A program made the position numbers and the translations under genes. DNA of 64,000 nucleotides from Methanolobus sp. (GTDB taxonomy: Archaea > Halobacteriota > Methanosarcinia > Methanosarcinales > Methanosarcinaceae): positions 97,477-161,476 of the forward strand of contig JARVGJ010000002.1 in assembly GCA_029762595.1 (NCBI GenBank), in the 5' to 3' direction. Below, piece by piece: positions 1 through 8,083 of the stretch (positions within the stretch are counted from its first letter, which is position 1; the number at the start of each line of letters is the position of its first letter). The notes beneath the pieces were generated by a model. The model saw only the letters and a list, made by a program, of their open reading frames with translations. It was not told where the DNA came from and did no database searches.

Positions 1-795
1 ATGGGTGGTGCCCACATATCCCATTATTACCCTGTCCGCCACTCCCCGGGGTGTGAGTTCTGCACAGTCACCGTTCAAGGCTTCAACGATGTGCTCCACA
101 TGGTTGATGGCTATATTCTCCTTAAGATATTGGTAGGATTGCGGATTGATCTCAATTGCAATTATCCGTGCAGGTTTTGAATGGACAGCCATTGGGATGG
201 TGAAGTATCCGATACCTGCAAACATATCCACTACTGTCTCATGTTCAGCTATCCTGCTCATCAATGCTTTCTCATGAAGGTTTCCTTTTGAGAACATGAC
301 CTTTGTGACATCAAGCCTGAAAAGGCATCCATTTTCCCTGTGTACGGTTTCTGTATTATTGCCAGTGAGTATCTCTCTTCCAGGTTGCCTGAATTGTCCG
401 GTTATTCCAAGGTCGCGCACGACTGTGTTACAGGAAGGGTACATCTGAAGCAGCGAACTGGCTATTTTATCTTTCAGGTGTTCTATGGCCGGGTCAATGG
501 TAACTACGATCACATCACCAAGAATGTGCCATCCGGCAGGTAACATCCTGTTCTCCGTATCTTTAATACTACCTTTAAGTCTTTCTCCCAATGAGAGCCA
601 TTTATTATAGAAGAGACTATCCTGCTGGCAGTAGGTCTCAAATCCTTCTATGTCATCGGTAACAGGTATCTCGATGAAGCGTTTGCCGTTATCAATGACC
701 TTAATCTTTCTTCCGGGATCAAGCTTTCCGGCCTCTTTTACTCTGAGCCTTACAGCCTCAGCTTCTTTTATAGGTACCTTGATAGCTTTATTCAT
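1..795 (-). CDS. taw2: tRNA wybutosine-synthesis protein Taw2-like, 3' end cut by window
   Basis: Open for 265 codons on the minus strand and running off the left edge, so the C-terminus is missing. The central part carries a class I SAM-binding motif (VVDMFAGIGYFTIPMA) followed by an acidic strand end (IIAIEINPQSYQYL). The visible end reads RVIMGYVG. In the Trm5/Taw2 superfamily, the Trm5 m1G37 methyltransferases have an NLP motif at this place, while the aminocarboxypropyl transferases (TYW2/Taw2) have a different sequence, so Taw2 is preferred. Taw2 moves the aminocarboxypropyl group of SAM onto the wyosine intermediate at position 37 of tRNA-Phe. The start at 795 is preferred over an in-frame ATG at 801 because GGGATGAT precedes it. 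Trm5b is the alternative. Confidence 0.75.
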   Translation of the reverse strand, partial: MNKAIKVPIKEAEAVRLRVKEAGKLDPGRKIKVIDNGKRFIEIPVTDDIEGFETYCQQDSLFYNKWLSLGERLKGSIKDTENRMLPAGWHILGDVIVVTIDPAIEHLKDKIASSLLQMYPSCNTVVRDLGITGQFRQPGREILTGNNTETVHRENGCLFRLDVTKVMFSKGNLHEKALMSRIAEHETVVDMFAGIGYFTIPMAVHSKPARIIAIEINPQSYQYLKENIAINHVEHIVEALNGDCAELTPRGVADRVIMGYVGTTH

Positions 796-911
796 AATCA
801 TCCCTTATTATTCTGACAGATTTCGCCTCATTTATATATTTTTATGTATGATGGTCGACCTGTAAGGATTTTTCAGTGAATAGGAGTAAATCATTCGCTC
901 CATAGCGAACA

Positions 912-919
912 TTTAAATA
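912..919 (+). promoter_or_regulatory. TATA box of the V4R regulator
   Basis: TTTAAATA lies about 25-30 bp before the ATG at 944. This fits an archaeal promoter making a leaderless or nearly leaderless mRNA, and it supports 944 over an ATT-rich in-frame extension to 926. Confidence 0.55.
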
Positions 920-943
920 CATTGTTTGATTATTCAGTATTGC

Positions 944-1684
944 ATGAACAACGGAGACAATACTGCTATTTTTTCTACAGATATTGGATTTATTGCTCTT
1001 AACGGTTCTGTAAAGATACGTATACTTGATTTTTTGAAAGATGGTTGTAAATCATTTGATGAAATAGTCCAGCATACGGGAAAAGCCAAGTCTACTATTT
1101 CTGTCCATCTGAATGATCTGAAATCCCAGAATCTGCTTGATGAAGCCACAGATCAGGGAGACAGAAGAAAGAAGGTCTATTCTTTGAAATGTCAGTATGT
1201 TGCATGTTCCCAGAAACCCGGAATGAAGCATTATACTGAAATGCTTGATCTTATTGGCTCTTCTGATATGAGTTCTTTTGGCTGTCTGAAGTGCCTGTTC
1301 CATGCAGTACAATATGGTTTTCATGCACATGGGGTGAATTGCGACCCTATAATGAAAAAGATCGGCAGTGATGTGGGTGCAAGTCTTTCAAGGAACTTTG
1401 TATCAACTGACCAGAACAGTATACTGGAGGAAATGATTGCCTTTTGGGAAGAACACGATATCGGAAGCTTCACTGTTATGAGTCAGGAGCCTCTTAAGAT
1501 AGTTGTTCATAACTTTTTTGACTGCAGATCGATTCCCATCAGGGAAAAGACACTGTGTTCATTTGCACAAGGTGTCTTTGAAGGCGTTTTCAAAGAAAAA
1601 ATGGGTCTGGATTGTGTAATGCGCCTGATTGGCAGATGTGATGAAGATTGTGAAGGTTGCCTTTTCCAGATGTTCTGGCTTTAA
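944..1684 (+). CDS. ArsR-type HTH regulator with C-terminal V4R domain
   Basis: A 246-residue protein. Residues about 10-75 form a winged helix (KIRILDFLKDGCKSFDEIV then STISVHLNDLKSQNLL), typical of ArsR-like repressors. The C-terminal half resembles the V4R small-ligand domain found in methanogen regulators and in BchJ/XylR relatives. It ends in a cysteine cluster (CDEDCEGC) that could bind a metal, heme or ligand. It is probably a one-component transcription factor; the ligand is unknown. Its end overlaps the end of the convergent DUF2110 gene by four bases, so no neighbouring target is implied. The family call is firm at the domain level only. Confidence 0.75.
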   Translation: MNNGDNTAIFSTDIGFIALNGSVKIRILDFLKDGCKSFDEIVQHTGKAKSTISVHLNDLKSQNLLDEATDQGDRRKKVYSLKCQYVACSQKPGMKHYTEMLDLIGSSDMSSFGCLKCLFHAVQYGFHAHGVNCDPIMKKIGSDVGASLSRNFVSTDQNSILEEMIAFWEEHDIGSFTVMSQEPLKIVVHNFFDCRSIPIREKTLCSFAQGVFEGVFKEKMGLDCVMRLIGRCDEDCEGCLFQMFWL

Positions 1685-2367
1685 TTTGATATCCTGATAA
1701 CCCCAAGTTCCCCTTTTACCAGTCTGCCGATCGCAGCAACAATACCAGGCCCGTCAGTATTTTCCCTGCATGTTATCATGTGTTCCATAAGTCCCAGTCT
1801 TTCAATTCCATAGATATCCCTGCCGTGACCGGTCTTTTTGATAGCTGCTTTAAGTTCTGAGCGTGTAACCGAATTAGCTATTACCCTGTCCTGCTCTGAT
1901 TTCTTCCAGCTCCACCATTTATCGACCTGTTGCTTTGTAAAGACGCCCTCTTTTGTCTTCTCGTCTGTTATCTGAATAATTACTGGCAAATGACCGATGA
2001 TCCCAAATCGCATAGCTATCTGTTTTGCAGTCCCGTTTCCAAGCGTTGACAGGTTCTTTTGGGGAATGCTTATAAGGATCCCTACATCCACGATAATTTC
2101 ATTTTCAAGTATCTTGTGTATGACGCCCTGATAAATTTCATTCTCAGCAATTTCTAAAACAGGTGTGCCGAATTTACTGGCAAGGAAATTTGAAGCAAAT
2201 TCACTATCCTCGCCTTTGACATTTACCAAAAGCCAGTTATTTTCACAGATTGAGTATTCTCCCGTGGCATCAAGTTCTCCAAGCTCATTGTTTATCAGTA
2301 CCTCTGCTGAATGAAGGGCTCTTTCTCTGTTGCCATATATCTTTAATAACAGTTTTACAGTGGGCAT
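1681..2367 (-). CDS. DUF2110 family protein
   Basis: A 228-residue soluble protein with no membrane segment, beginning MPTVKLLLKIYGNRERAL and carrying the conserved middle segment VTRSELKAAIKKTGHGRDI. These features match, from memory, the archaeal DUF2110 family, which has no established function. AAAGGAAAA precedes the ATG. The wHTH gene at 2385-2963 lies 17 bp upstream on the same strand, so the two may be co-transcribed. The mix of beta-rich segments and a KSEQDRVIANS-type helical region suggests a nucleic-acid or ribosome-linked role, but nothing in the sequence proves it. Confidence 0.65.
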   Translation of the reverse strand: MPTVKLLLKIYGNRERALHSAEVLINNELGELDATGEYSICENNWLLVNVKGEDSEFASNFLASKFGTPVLEIAENEIYQGVIHKILENEIIVDVGILISIPQKNLSTLGNGTAKQIAMRFGIIGHLPVIIQITDEKTKEGVFTKQQVDKWWSWKKSEQDRVIANSVTRSELKAAIKKTGHGRDIYGIERLGLMEHMITCRENTDGPGIVAAIGRLVKGELGVIRISN

Positions 2368-2384
2368 TTTTATTTTCCTTTCAA

Positions 2385-2963
2385 TTATTGTTTCATTACC
2401 AGGTCAAAGATGTTCTGTATCTCATTGAGCTTATCCAGACCGTCGTCGTCTATAAGCTCCTCATTCTCTTCTATTGAATTTAAGAGTAACCGGATATCAC
2501 GGCTGAAAGGACCTATTTTCATTTTCATTGCCTGAAGCTCTGAATTCTGAGCGAAAAGATTATCGTACGTAGAAACCATCTGTTCATGTAATCTGTTTAT
2601 GTGCTGCCTGATAAATATTCTATCTTCCTGGTTTTGAATGTTATTTATATCAGGAGTATCAGTTCCACCATCTGCCTGGATTTCAGGGGATTCACCTTCA
2701 ATTGCCATAATGAGATTTTTGAGAGCGTCAACTACCCTGTGCCCATGATCAGTAAGTTCCACATATTTGACCCGCCCTTCTACTGTGAATTGAACAAGGC
2801 CATTATCTTCCATTTTTGTCAGTATTTTGGTTGTGTGTGCAAAAGTGGAATTGATCTCTTTTGTGATAACCGATGCATATGTTTTCTGTAAGGACCATAT
2901 GGCCAGAAGGGCAAGGGTTGGCTTCTCCTGCAAGAAAAGTTGTTCAGTATATTCTTTTGTCAT
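2385..2963 (-). CDS. MarR-like winged-helix protein
   Basis: A 192-residue protein. The N-terminal 80 residues form a winged helix (LALLAIWSLQKTYASVITKE, then KILTKMEDNGLVQF) with an ELTDHG wing as in MarR-like archaeal regulators. The C-terminal part is acidic and helical and could be a coiled-coil dimerisation segment (residues about 120-190). AAGAGG seven bases before the ATG at 2963 sets the start; an in-frame extension to 3047 exists but runs into AT-rich promoter DNA. DUF2110 follows directly. It is likely a DNA-binding regulator; its target is unknown. Confidence 0.65.
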   Translation of the reverse strand: MTKEYTEQLFLQEKPTLALLAIWSLQKTYASVITKEINSTFAHTTKILTKMEDNGLVQFTVEGRVKYVELTDHGHRVVDALKNLIMAIEGESPEIQADGGTDTPDINNIQNQEDRIFIRQHINRLHEQMVSTYDNLFAQNSELQAMKMKIGPFSRDIRLLLNSIEENEELIDDDGLDKLNEIQNIFDLVMKQ

Positions 2964-3070
2964 AATGTATCCTCTTAAAAAGCAGTTTGAACCCTTATTT
3001 GAAAAAACATCATAATACCTTATATTATATATTTTAATATATATCATTAAAATAAAAATAGTATATATGT

Positions 3071-4225
3071 CTATCGGATATCAGCAATTATCTGCTCAAT
3101 ATCTGGAAGATTTGCATTTGTTTTGAAAGATGTACCGCTGAAATGTGTTCTTGATGCCAGATATCCCCTCTCTTGAAGCTCAGATATAAATAGATATATG
3201 GATGAAGCAGAAACTCCCATTTTTTTGCATAAAATGTGCTGGTCATAGAACATTGGAATCTCCAGTTCATCCCTGCAGAACTCAATAATTTTGATAGCTG
3301 ATTCCCTGGTGCCAGAATTACGGATATTAAGTTCAGCAATTATCTCGCTGCAAAAATCAGGGTTATGCAGTTTTCCAAGCCACATAGGGCCTGCAACAAT
3401 ATTCTTTTCAGCGCAAAGTTTGCATTTTTGGTCGATAAATGGTGCAAGACCATATACTGCTTCCTGTTGACCACACCCCGGGCAGTGTATAAAGAATCCC
3501 ATTTCCTTTATCATCCTGTCAGCCTGCTTTGCACTCTTTCTGATCGCAAGGTATGTGCGTACATAGTGTCGGGTGGCATGGGATAGGAGAGGTTCCATGG
3601 CTTTGTCCTGGAGTGCCAGTTCTCTGGCGATCCTGCCCAGGAGTATACGTACCCCCATTTCACTGTGGTATTCATTGTTAAAAGGTATTGCAGCATATTT
3701 GCGAATACCTGAATTAAGGTGAGCACCGCAAAGAGGTGCAGTATCCGTCGCAGTTACTGCAAGCAGGTCAATTACCGAGCTTGTGGCAGCTGCCAGGAAA
3801 GGTGCAGGTGTACCAAAAGGATCCAGGTCAACTATATTGAAATGCTTCTCATGCAGGAGTGCATTTGCATTCTTATGAGTCGCAACCGCATTTTTTCGGA
3901 TTCCAAGGTTTTCTATATTCTTAATTATAAGATCGTAGGCTTCCTTGCTCCAGTCATTGAGGGTTGTGTGGATGCCTGTCTCATTAGCTATCCTGAGTCC
4001 GCGTATACCTGAAGCGGAAAGTGCATCAACGTATGTGATGGTCTTTTCCGGGCAGGGTTGCATTCTCTTTAGAAAAGCAGATGTTGCAGCTATGGAGATA
4101 TCCCTGTTCATTTCCATTACAGGGTTAAAGAAAACCGGGGCTGAAGAAGGTGCAAAATTCGCACCATCCTCAGGAACAGGAACCAGGACTTCGGTATCAC
4201 CCTCTCTGACTGATCTTACTTTCAT
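3071..4225 (-). CDS. trm1: tRNA (guanine26-N2)-dimethyltransferase Trm1
   Basis: At 384 residues this is the usual length for archaeal Trm1, which uses two SAM molecules to make m2,2G at position 26 of tRNAs. Visible hallmarks are the N-terminal FNPVMEMNRDI segment, the SAM-binding loop DALSASGIRGLR, and the catalytic DLDPFGTPAPF motif of the N2-guanine methyltransferases. A four-cysteine zinc-binding segment (CPGCGQQ then CKLC) lies around residue 250, followed by a C-terminal winged-helix-like domain. It reads away from the regulator pair to its left. There is nothing unusual in the gene. Confidence 0.93.
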   Translation of the reverse strand: MKVRSVREGDTEVLVPVPEDGANFAPSSAPVFFNPVMEMNRDISIAATSAFLKRMQPCPEKTITYVDALSASGIRGLRIANETGIHTTLNDWSKEAYDLIIKNIENLGIRKNAVATHKNANALLHEKHFNIVDLDPFGTPAPFLAAATSSVIDLLAVTATDTAPLCGAHLNSGIRKYAAIPFNNEYHSEMGVRILLGRIARELALQDKAMEPLLSHATRHYVRTYLAIRKSAKQADRMIKEMGFFIHCPGCGQQEAVYGLAPFIDQKCKLCAEKNIVAGPMWLGKLHNPDFCSEIIAELNIRNSGTRESAIKIIEFCRDELEIPMFYDQHILCKKMGVSASSIYLFISELQERGYLASRTHFSGTSFKTNANLPDIEQIIADIR

Positions 4226-4247
4226 CGGGTTCCCTGTATATCCATTC

Positions 4248-4742
4248 TTATTTAACGATAATGGTTCCTTTCATCCTCTCTTCATAACCAAGGACTTTGT
4301 AGGTATATGTACCGGACTCGTTGAATGTGTATTTGAAGGTCAGTCTTTTTCCAATGCTTTTGTTTTCCCAGAGTCCCTCATTGCTCACAAGCGTGAAAAT
4401 CCTTGCAGGCTCGTTATCGTTGAACCATACAATGGTATCTCCGGTATTGATCGTTATATTTCCTGGTTGTGTCAGGAAATTCCTCATGTATATGGTGTAG
4501 GTTCTGGGAGCTTCAGACTCTACCACTTTAGGGCCGTCATCCTCTTCATCAACAGTTCCTTCTTCTGTTTCATCGAGTGGATCTTCTGTATCTATGTCTT
4601 CAGAATCCGTTCCTTCTGTAGTGTCATCGGTCGTCCCATCCGGTATATCTGTTTCATCTATCTCATCATCGGTCCCATCGACACATCCTATGGCCGAGAA
4701 TGAGAGCAATATCATAAAAATAACCAGTATCTTCGCGTTCAT
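4248..4742 (-). CDS. Cupredoxin-like lipoprotein lacking copper ligands
   Basis: A 164-residue exported protein. Residues 1-20 are a lipoprotein-type signal with a lipobox-like SAIGC. Residues about 22-75 are an acidic, Thr/Asp/Glu-rich tether. Residues about 80-164 form a plastocyanin-like beta sandwich (PGNITINTGDTIVWFND then FNESGTYTYKVLG). A blue-copper site needs two His, a Cys and usually a Met. The mature domain has no Cys and no His, so it should not bind type-1 copper. It is probably a surface-anchored structural or binding domain. AGGTGAG precedes the ATG. Confidence 0.7.
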   Translation of the reverse strand: MNAKILVIFMILLSFSAIGCVDGTDDEIDETDIPDGTTDDTTEGTDSEDIDTEDPLDETEEGTVDEEDDGPKVVESEAPRTYTIYMRNFLTQPGNITINTGDTIVWFNDNEPARIFTLVSNEGLWENKSIGKRLTFKYTFNESGTYTYKVLGYEERMKGTIIVK

Positions 4743-4787
4743 TATCTCACCTGCATTATGATATATTTTAGATGGATAAATACCTTC

Positions 4788-5456
4788 TCAAATAGTTTTT
4801 AAAAGCCTTATATATATATTTTCCTTTTCATTATTCTCTTCACTATCAACATCAATTTCTATCACTGCTGCAAAACCATGTGCTGCCATTCCAGGATTCA
4901 CTATTATCGTCTTACCGTACTTCTTTATACCTCTGGCTTCATGGATATGTCCGCAGATCATAAGATCGACCCTGTCAAGGAAAACATTCAGTGCCTTGCA
5001 TCCCACATGTGTGTTCCCCACCTCATCCAGAATCCCAAAAGGAGGTGAATGGGTAAGGGTTATTATTCTTTTCGCATTTCCTTTTGGCTGGGAAATTAAC
5101 CTGGAAACTTTCTCTTCATAGTCACATTCCTGTATCTCAAAGGGAGTGCAGAATGGTGTTGGATTTGACCCCCCCAATCCTATGAACAGCACATCATCGA
5201 TCATAACTGAACTATTATGAAGGTTTATAGCCCTGGAACTCTCAATGACCGCTATTATGGAATCGTGGTCACAGTTCCCGGGAACTGCCAGTACAGGTTG
5301 ATCAAAAAGGGAAAATAGTTCCAATGCCTTCTCATCAGGTCCGAAATTGGTGATATCCCCTGCAATGAGTACTACATCAACATCCCCTGCCATTTCAAGC
5401 AGTTCCTCTATCCTTGAATAGTTCCCATGGGGGTCAGCAATAGCAAAGAGTCTCAT
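4788..5456 (-). CDS. Calcineurin-like metallophosphoesterase
   Basis: A 222-residue cytosolic enzyme with the five metallophosphoesterase motifs: DPHGN, GDITN, GNCDH (the GNHD motif with Cys for His), THSPP and GHIHEARG. These residues bind a two-metal centre that hydrolyses phosphoesters. The family is broad (phosphodiesterases, YfcE-like enzymes) and the substrate cannot be read from the sequence. The start at MRLFAIADPHGN is preferred because it begins the first beta strand; in-frame ATGs at 5471 and 5486 would add an unstructured leader. Confidence 0.8.
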   Translation of the reverse strand: MRLFAIADPHGNYSRIEELLEMAGDVDVVLIAGDITNFGPDEKALELFSLFDQPVLAVPGNCDHDSIIAVIESSRAINLHNSSVMIDDVLFIGLGGSNPTPFCTPFEIQECDYEEKVSRLISQPKGNAKRIITLTHSPPFGILDEVGNTHVGCKALNVFLDRVDLMICGHIHEARGIKKYGKTIIVNPGMAAHGFAAVIEIDVDSEENNEKENIYIRLLKTI

Positions 5457-5523
5457 TTCAGGTGTCTCCATATAACGGAATCTCATTCATTGAATTTCAT
5501 TCACTACTTTTCGTTTTTCATCT

Positions 5524-6306
5524 TTAAAAGGAACGGTCCCCGCCAAGCAGACCACCTAATGTCTTCTCGCCAAATCCGGCAACACCTTTTGATTCACCTC
5601 TTCTTTCTGTGCCAAATTGCCTGGATGCAGCAACTATCCTGTCCGCAAGACGTGAGAACGGAAGACTCTGCAGGTAGACCTTACCAGGACCTGTAAGGGT
5701 TGCCAGTACAAGTCCCTCTCCTCCAAAGAGTGCATTCTTGAATCCACCTGCCCACTGTATGTCGTATGTTACACTTTCTGCAAATGCAGTTATACATCCG
5801 GTATCTACCCTGATGTTCTCCCCTGCGGCAAGGTCCTTTTCTACGATAGTTCCACCAGCATGTACAAAAGCGAGGCCGTTGCCTTTAAGTCTTTGAAGTA
5901 TGAATCCTTCTCCTCCGAAAAGTCCTGCTCCTATTTTCTTGGTAAGTGCTATATCTATATCTATGCCTTTTGCTGCACACAGGAATGCATCTTTCTGGCA
6001 CAGGAAACTACCTCCCAGCTTGCCAAGATCAAGGGGCATTATCTTTCCCGGATAAGGTGCTCCAAAGGCAACATAACCCTTCCCTGCCCCCTCATGGGTA
6101 AAACTTGTGATAAAGAAGCTCTCGCCTGTGACAGCCCTTTTAAGACCCTTCAATATGCCACCACCTGTGGAAGTCTGCATCTTTATCCCGGGTCCCATAT
6201 ACATCATTGCCCCTGCCTCTGCTGTAACCGTCTCATTAGGGTCAAGCTCGATTTCCACAAGTTGCATTTCATTGCCAATTATTTTGTAGTCTATTTCATC
6301 TGCCAT
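5524..6306 (-). CDS. TIGR00266/AIM24 family protein
   Basis: A 260-residue soluble, glycine-rich beta protein. It matches the TIGR00266/AIM24 family, with EAGAMMYMGPGIKM near the N-terminus and the repeated FGGEGFILQRLKG / FGGEGLVLATLTG blades typical of its double beta-roll fold. The tail is Gly-rich (GFGEKTLGGLLGGD). Family members are widespread in bacteria and archaea and distantly related to yeast Aim24, but no biochemical role is established. AGAGGAA lies close before the ATG. It is transcribed towards the phosphoesterase gene. Confidence 0.8.
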   Translation of the reverse strand: MADEIDYKIIGNEMQLVEIELDPNETVTAEAGAMMYMGPGIKMQTSTGGGILKGLKRAVTGESFFITSFTHEGAGKGYVAFGAPYPGKIMPLDLGKLGGSFLCQKDAFLCAAKGIDIDIALTKKIGAGLFGGEGFILQRLKGNGLAFVHAGGTIVEKDLAAGENIRVDTGCITAFAESVTYDIQWAGGFKNALFGGEGLVLATLTGPGKVYLQSLPFSRLADRIVAASRQFGTERRGESKGVAGFGEKTLGGLLGGDRSF

Positions 6307-6507
6307 TTTTTTTCCTCTGCAAATTTAATGTCCTCTGCAATTCAGATATACAATAATATATCCACAACAGTTACTTATAAAGTATGCGAAAACTCCATTT
6401 GGGAAATTCAGATAAGGATTTGTATTGCCACTATTTATGGTTGTGTTTTAAAATTTTAAAATACTGAAATTTAATCACTTAGCGACACACAACTTAACTT
6501 GAATAGT

Positions 6508-6516
6508 TTAATATAT
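6508..6516 (+). promoter_or_regulatory. TATA box of the first CobD-like gene
   Basis: TTAATATAT followed by CTCCT lies 29 bp before the ATG at 6537, giving a leaderless start. Nearly the same element (TTAATATATTTCCT) stands 28 bp before the start of the second copy at 8084. The promoter was therefore probably duplicated together with the gene. Confidence 0.55.
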
Positions 6517-6536
6517 CTCCTGTGCGTAACCAAGTG

Positions 6537-8030
6537 ATGATAAGTGTGTACCGAAAAAATTTCCCTCTTCACCTGAAGCATTATTTGCTTGCATTACAAG
6601 CAAGGAAGCATAGCGGTAGGGCTTATGAGTTGGCAGATAAGTACAACATAGCAGAATCAGCTATTCTTGATTTCAGTGTGATGAAAAATCCCCTGGGTAC
6701 ACCGTTTGATCTCAAGGTTATTGATGTTGGAACGATCGTTTCCATGATTGGTGAAAAGTTCCTTCAGTACCCGGATAACAGATATATGGAACTGAGGGGT
6801 GCAGCTGCCGCTTTTATAGGGTATGGTGTAACCTTTGAGAACATAGTTCCCGGGAATGGGCCATGTGAGTTATTACGTCTTGTGATGGGGGCTGTGGTGA
6901 ATGAAGATGATCTGGTAATAGTTCCTTCTCCTTCAGCCGGTCAGTATCGTCATATAGCTGAGATATTCGGTGCCAGTGTGGAAGCATTTTCTCCAGGGGA
7001 CTTACTACGGTTGTCAAAGATGACATTGGACAGAGCAAAGATCGTCATTGTTGAGAACCCTAATGATCCTACAGGTTCACTTATATCCAGGAATGAGATG
7101 TGCAGGATCGCAGAAAAATGTGCAGAACATAATACTTTGCTTATAGTTGATGAATCGTCTATAGAACTTGCCGATCCTGCTGCAAGCATCGGTGATATGG
7201 TATTGGGAAATGACCATCTTTTTGTAATAAGGTCGGTCTCAAATATCATTGGCATGCCAGGTATCAGGCTTGCATATGGTATAGCTTCAGTTCCTATGTC
7301 AGGTGTTTTGAATGCTGCCCGTCTCTCATGGAATATCGGAGCTTTTGAGGAAGCTATAGGAATCGCATTTCTGGGAATGCCAGGTGGTCCATATTGTAAA
7401 TACCTCTCCGATTCCAGGTCTTTGATCAAAAAGGAGCGCGAATTTATCACAGAACGTCTTTCAGCTATCTATGGTTTTGATCCGGTAAAGAGCAGTGCAA
7501 ATTACCTGCTTGTGGATGTCATAGACCTTTTCCTTGATTCGGTAAGGCTTACTGAAGGTCTTGCTTCACAAGGGATAATGATACGTGAATGCAGTGATTT
7601 TTTTGATGGTGAGAAGCGTTATGTAAGGATATCTGTTCGTCCCAGGGATGAATTTGAACGATTGCTGCATTCCCTTGATGAGGTATTTGCCCGTTTGAGC
7701 CGGGAAGATGCCAGAGAAAAACTCGAAGAGACCATAGAGCATGGTGGCACAACATCTGCTGGCCGGGGCTCCTGTGAATATTATCCCTGTCATTTTTGGG
7801 GTCAGGACTGCACTTTCTGTTTCTGCCCCTTTTATGCATGTGAGGATGAAAGGACTGGTGGCAGGTGGATTGCCAGTTCAACGGGAGGACAGGTATGGAG
7901 TTGCGAACACTGTAATTTATTGCACAGACCAAAGGTCGCCAAGATCGTGCTTGATGCACTTATGGCAGACGGAGACACTGATGAGAACATAAGGAGGGCA
8001 TGGAAGGATATCATTGAGCCTCTGTTTTGA
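6537..8030 (+). CDS. CobD-like protein lacking the PLP lysine, with Cys-rich C-terminal domain
   Basis: About 497 residues: a fold-type I aminotransferase-like domain (residues about 30-385) joined to a Cys-rich C-terminal domain (CEYYPCHFWGQDCTFCFCPF then WSCEHCN). The architecture is that of Methanosarcina mazei CobD (MM2060), reported to be a bifunctional L-threonine kinase and threonine-phosphate decarboxylase. In the neighbouring copy the PLP site reads SLTKAFAIPG; here it reads SVSNIIGMPG, with Asn (7242-7244) in place of the Schiff-base lysine. The segments NPNDPTG, VDESSIELAD and the C-terminal RISVRPR are kept, as are all cysteines. Inference: no PLP decarboxylation, but the kinase domain may still work, or the protein may be a partner subunit. 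Confidence 0.8.
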   Translation: MISVYRKNFPLHLKHYLLALQARKHSGRAYELADKYNIAESAILDFSVMKNPLGTPFDLKVIDVGTIVSMIGEKFLQYPDNRYMELRGAAAAFIGYGVTFENIVPGNGPCELLRLVMGAVVNEDDLVIVPSPSAGQYRHIAEIFGASVEAFSPGDLLRLSKMTLDRAKIVIVENPNDPTGSLISRNEMCRIAEKCAEHNTLLIVDESSIELADPAASIGDMVLGNDHLFVIRSVSNIIGMPGIRLAYGIASVPMSGVLNAARLSWNIGAFEEAIGIAFLGMPGGPYCKYLSDSRSLIKKEREFITERLSAIYGFDPVKSSANYLLVDVIDLFLDSVRLTEGLASQGIMIRECSDFFDGEKRYVRISVRPRDEFERLLHSLDEVFARLSREDAREKLEETIEHGGTTSAGRGSCEYYPCHFWGQDCTFCFCPFYACEDERTGGRWIASSTGGQVWSCEHCNLLHRPKVAKIVLDALMADGDTDENIRRAWKDIIEPLF

Positions 8031-8046
8031 TCTTTTTAAAGATCAA
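8027..8046 (+). terminator. Hairpin at the end of the first CobD-like gene
   Basis: TTGATCTTT and AAAGATCAA form a 9-bp stem with a two-base centre. The stop codon lies inside the left arm. It could end or attenuate the first transcript before the second copy's own promoter at 8056. Confidence 0.4.
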
Positions 8047-8055
8047 TTAAACAGG

Positions 8056-8064
8056 TTAATATAT
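8056..8064 (+). promoter_or_regulatory. TATA box of cobD
   Basis: TTAATATAT followed by TTCCT lies 28 bp before the TTG at 8084, a near copy of the element before the first CobD-like gene. The equal spacing supports the TTG start. Confidence 0.5.
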
Positions 8065-8083
8065 TTCCTATTAAATACATGCT

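Noticed and set aside
6537..8030. First CobD copy as a pseudogene
   Set aside because: Full-length frame, its own promoter, intact cysteine domain and conserved flanking residues argue for a working protein with a changed role.
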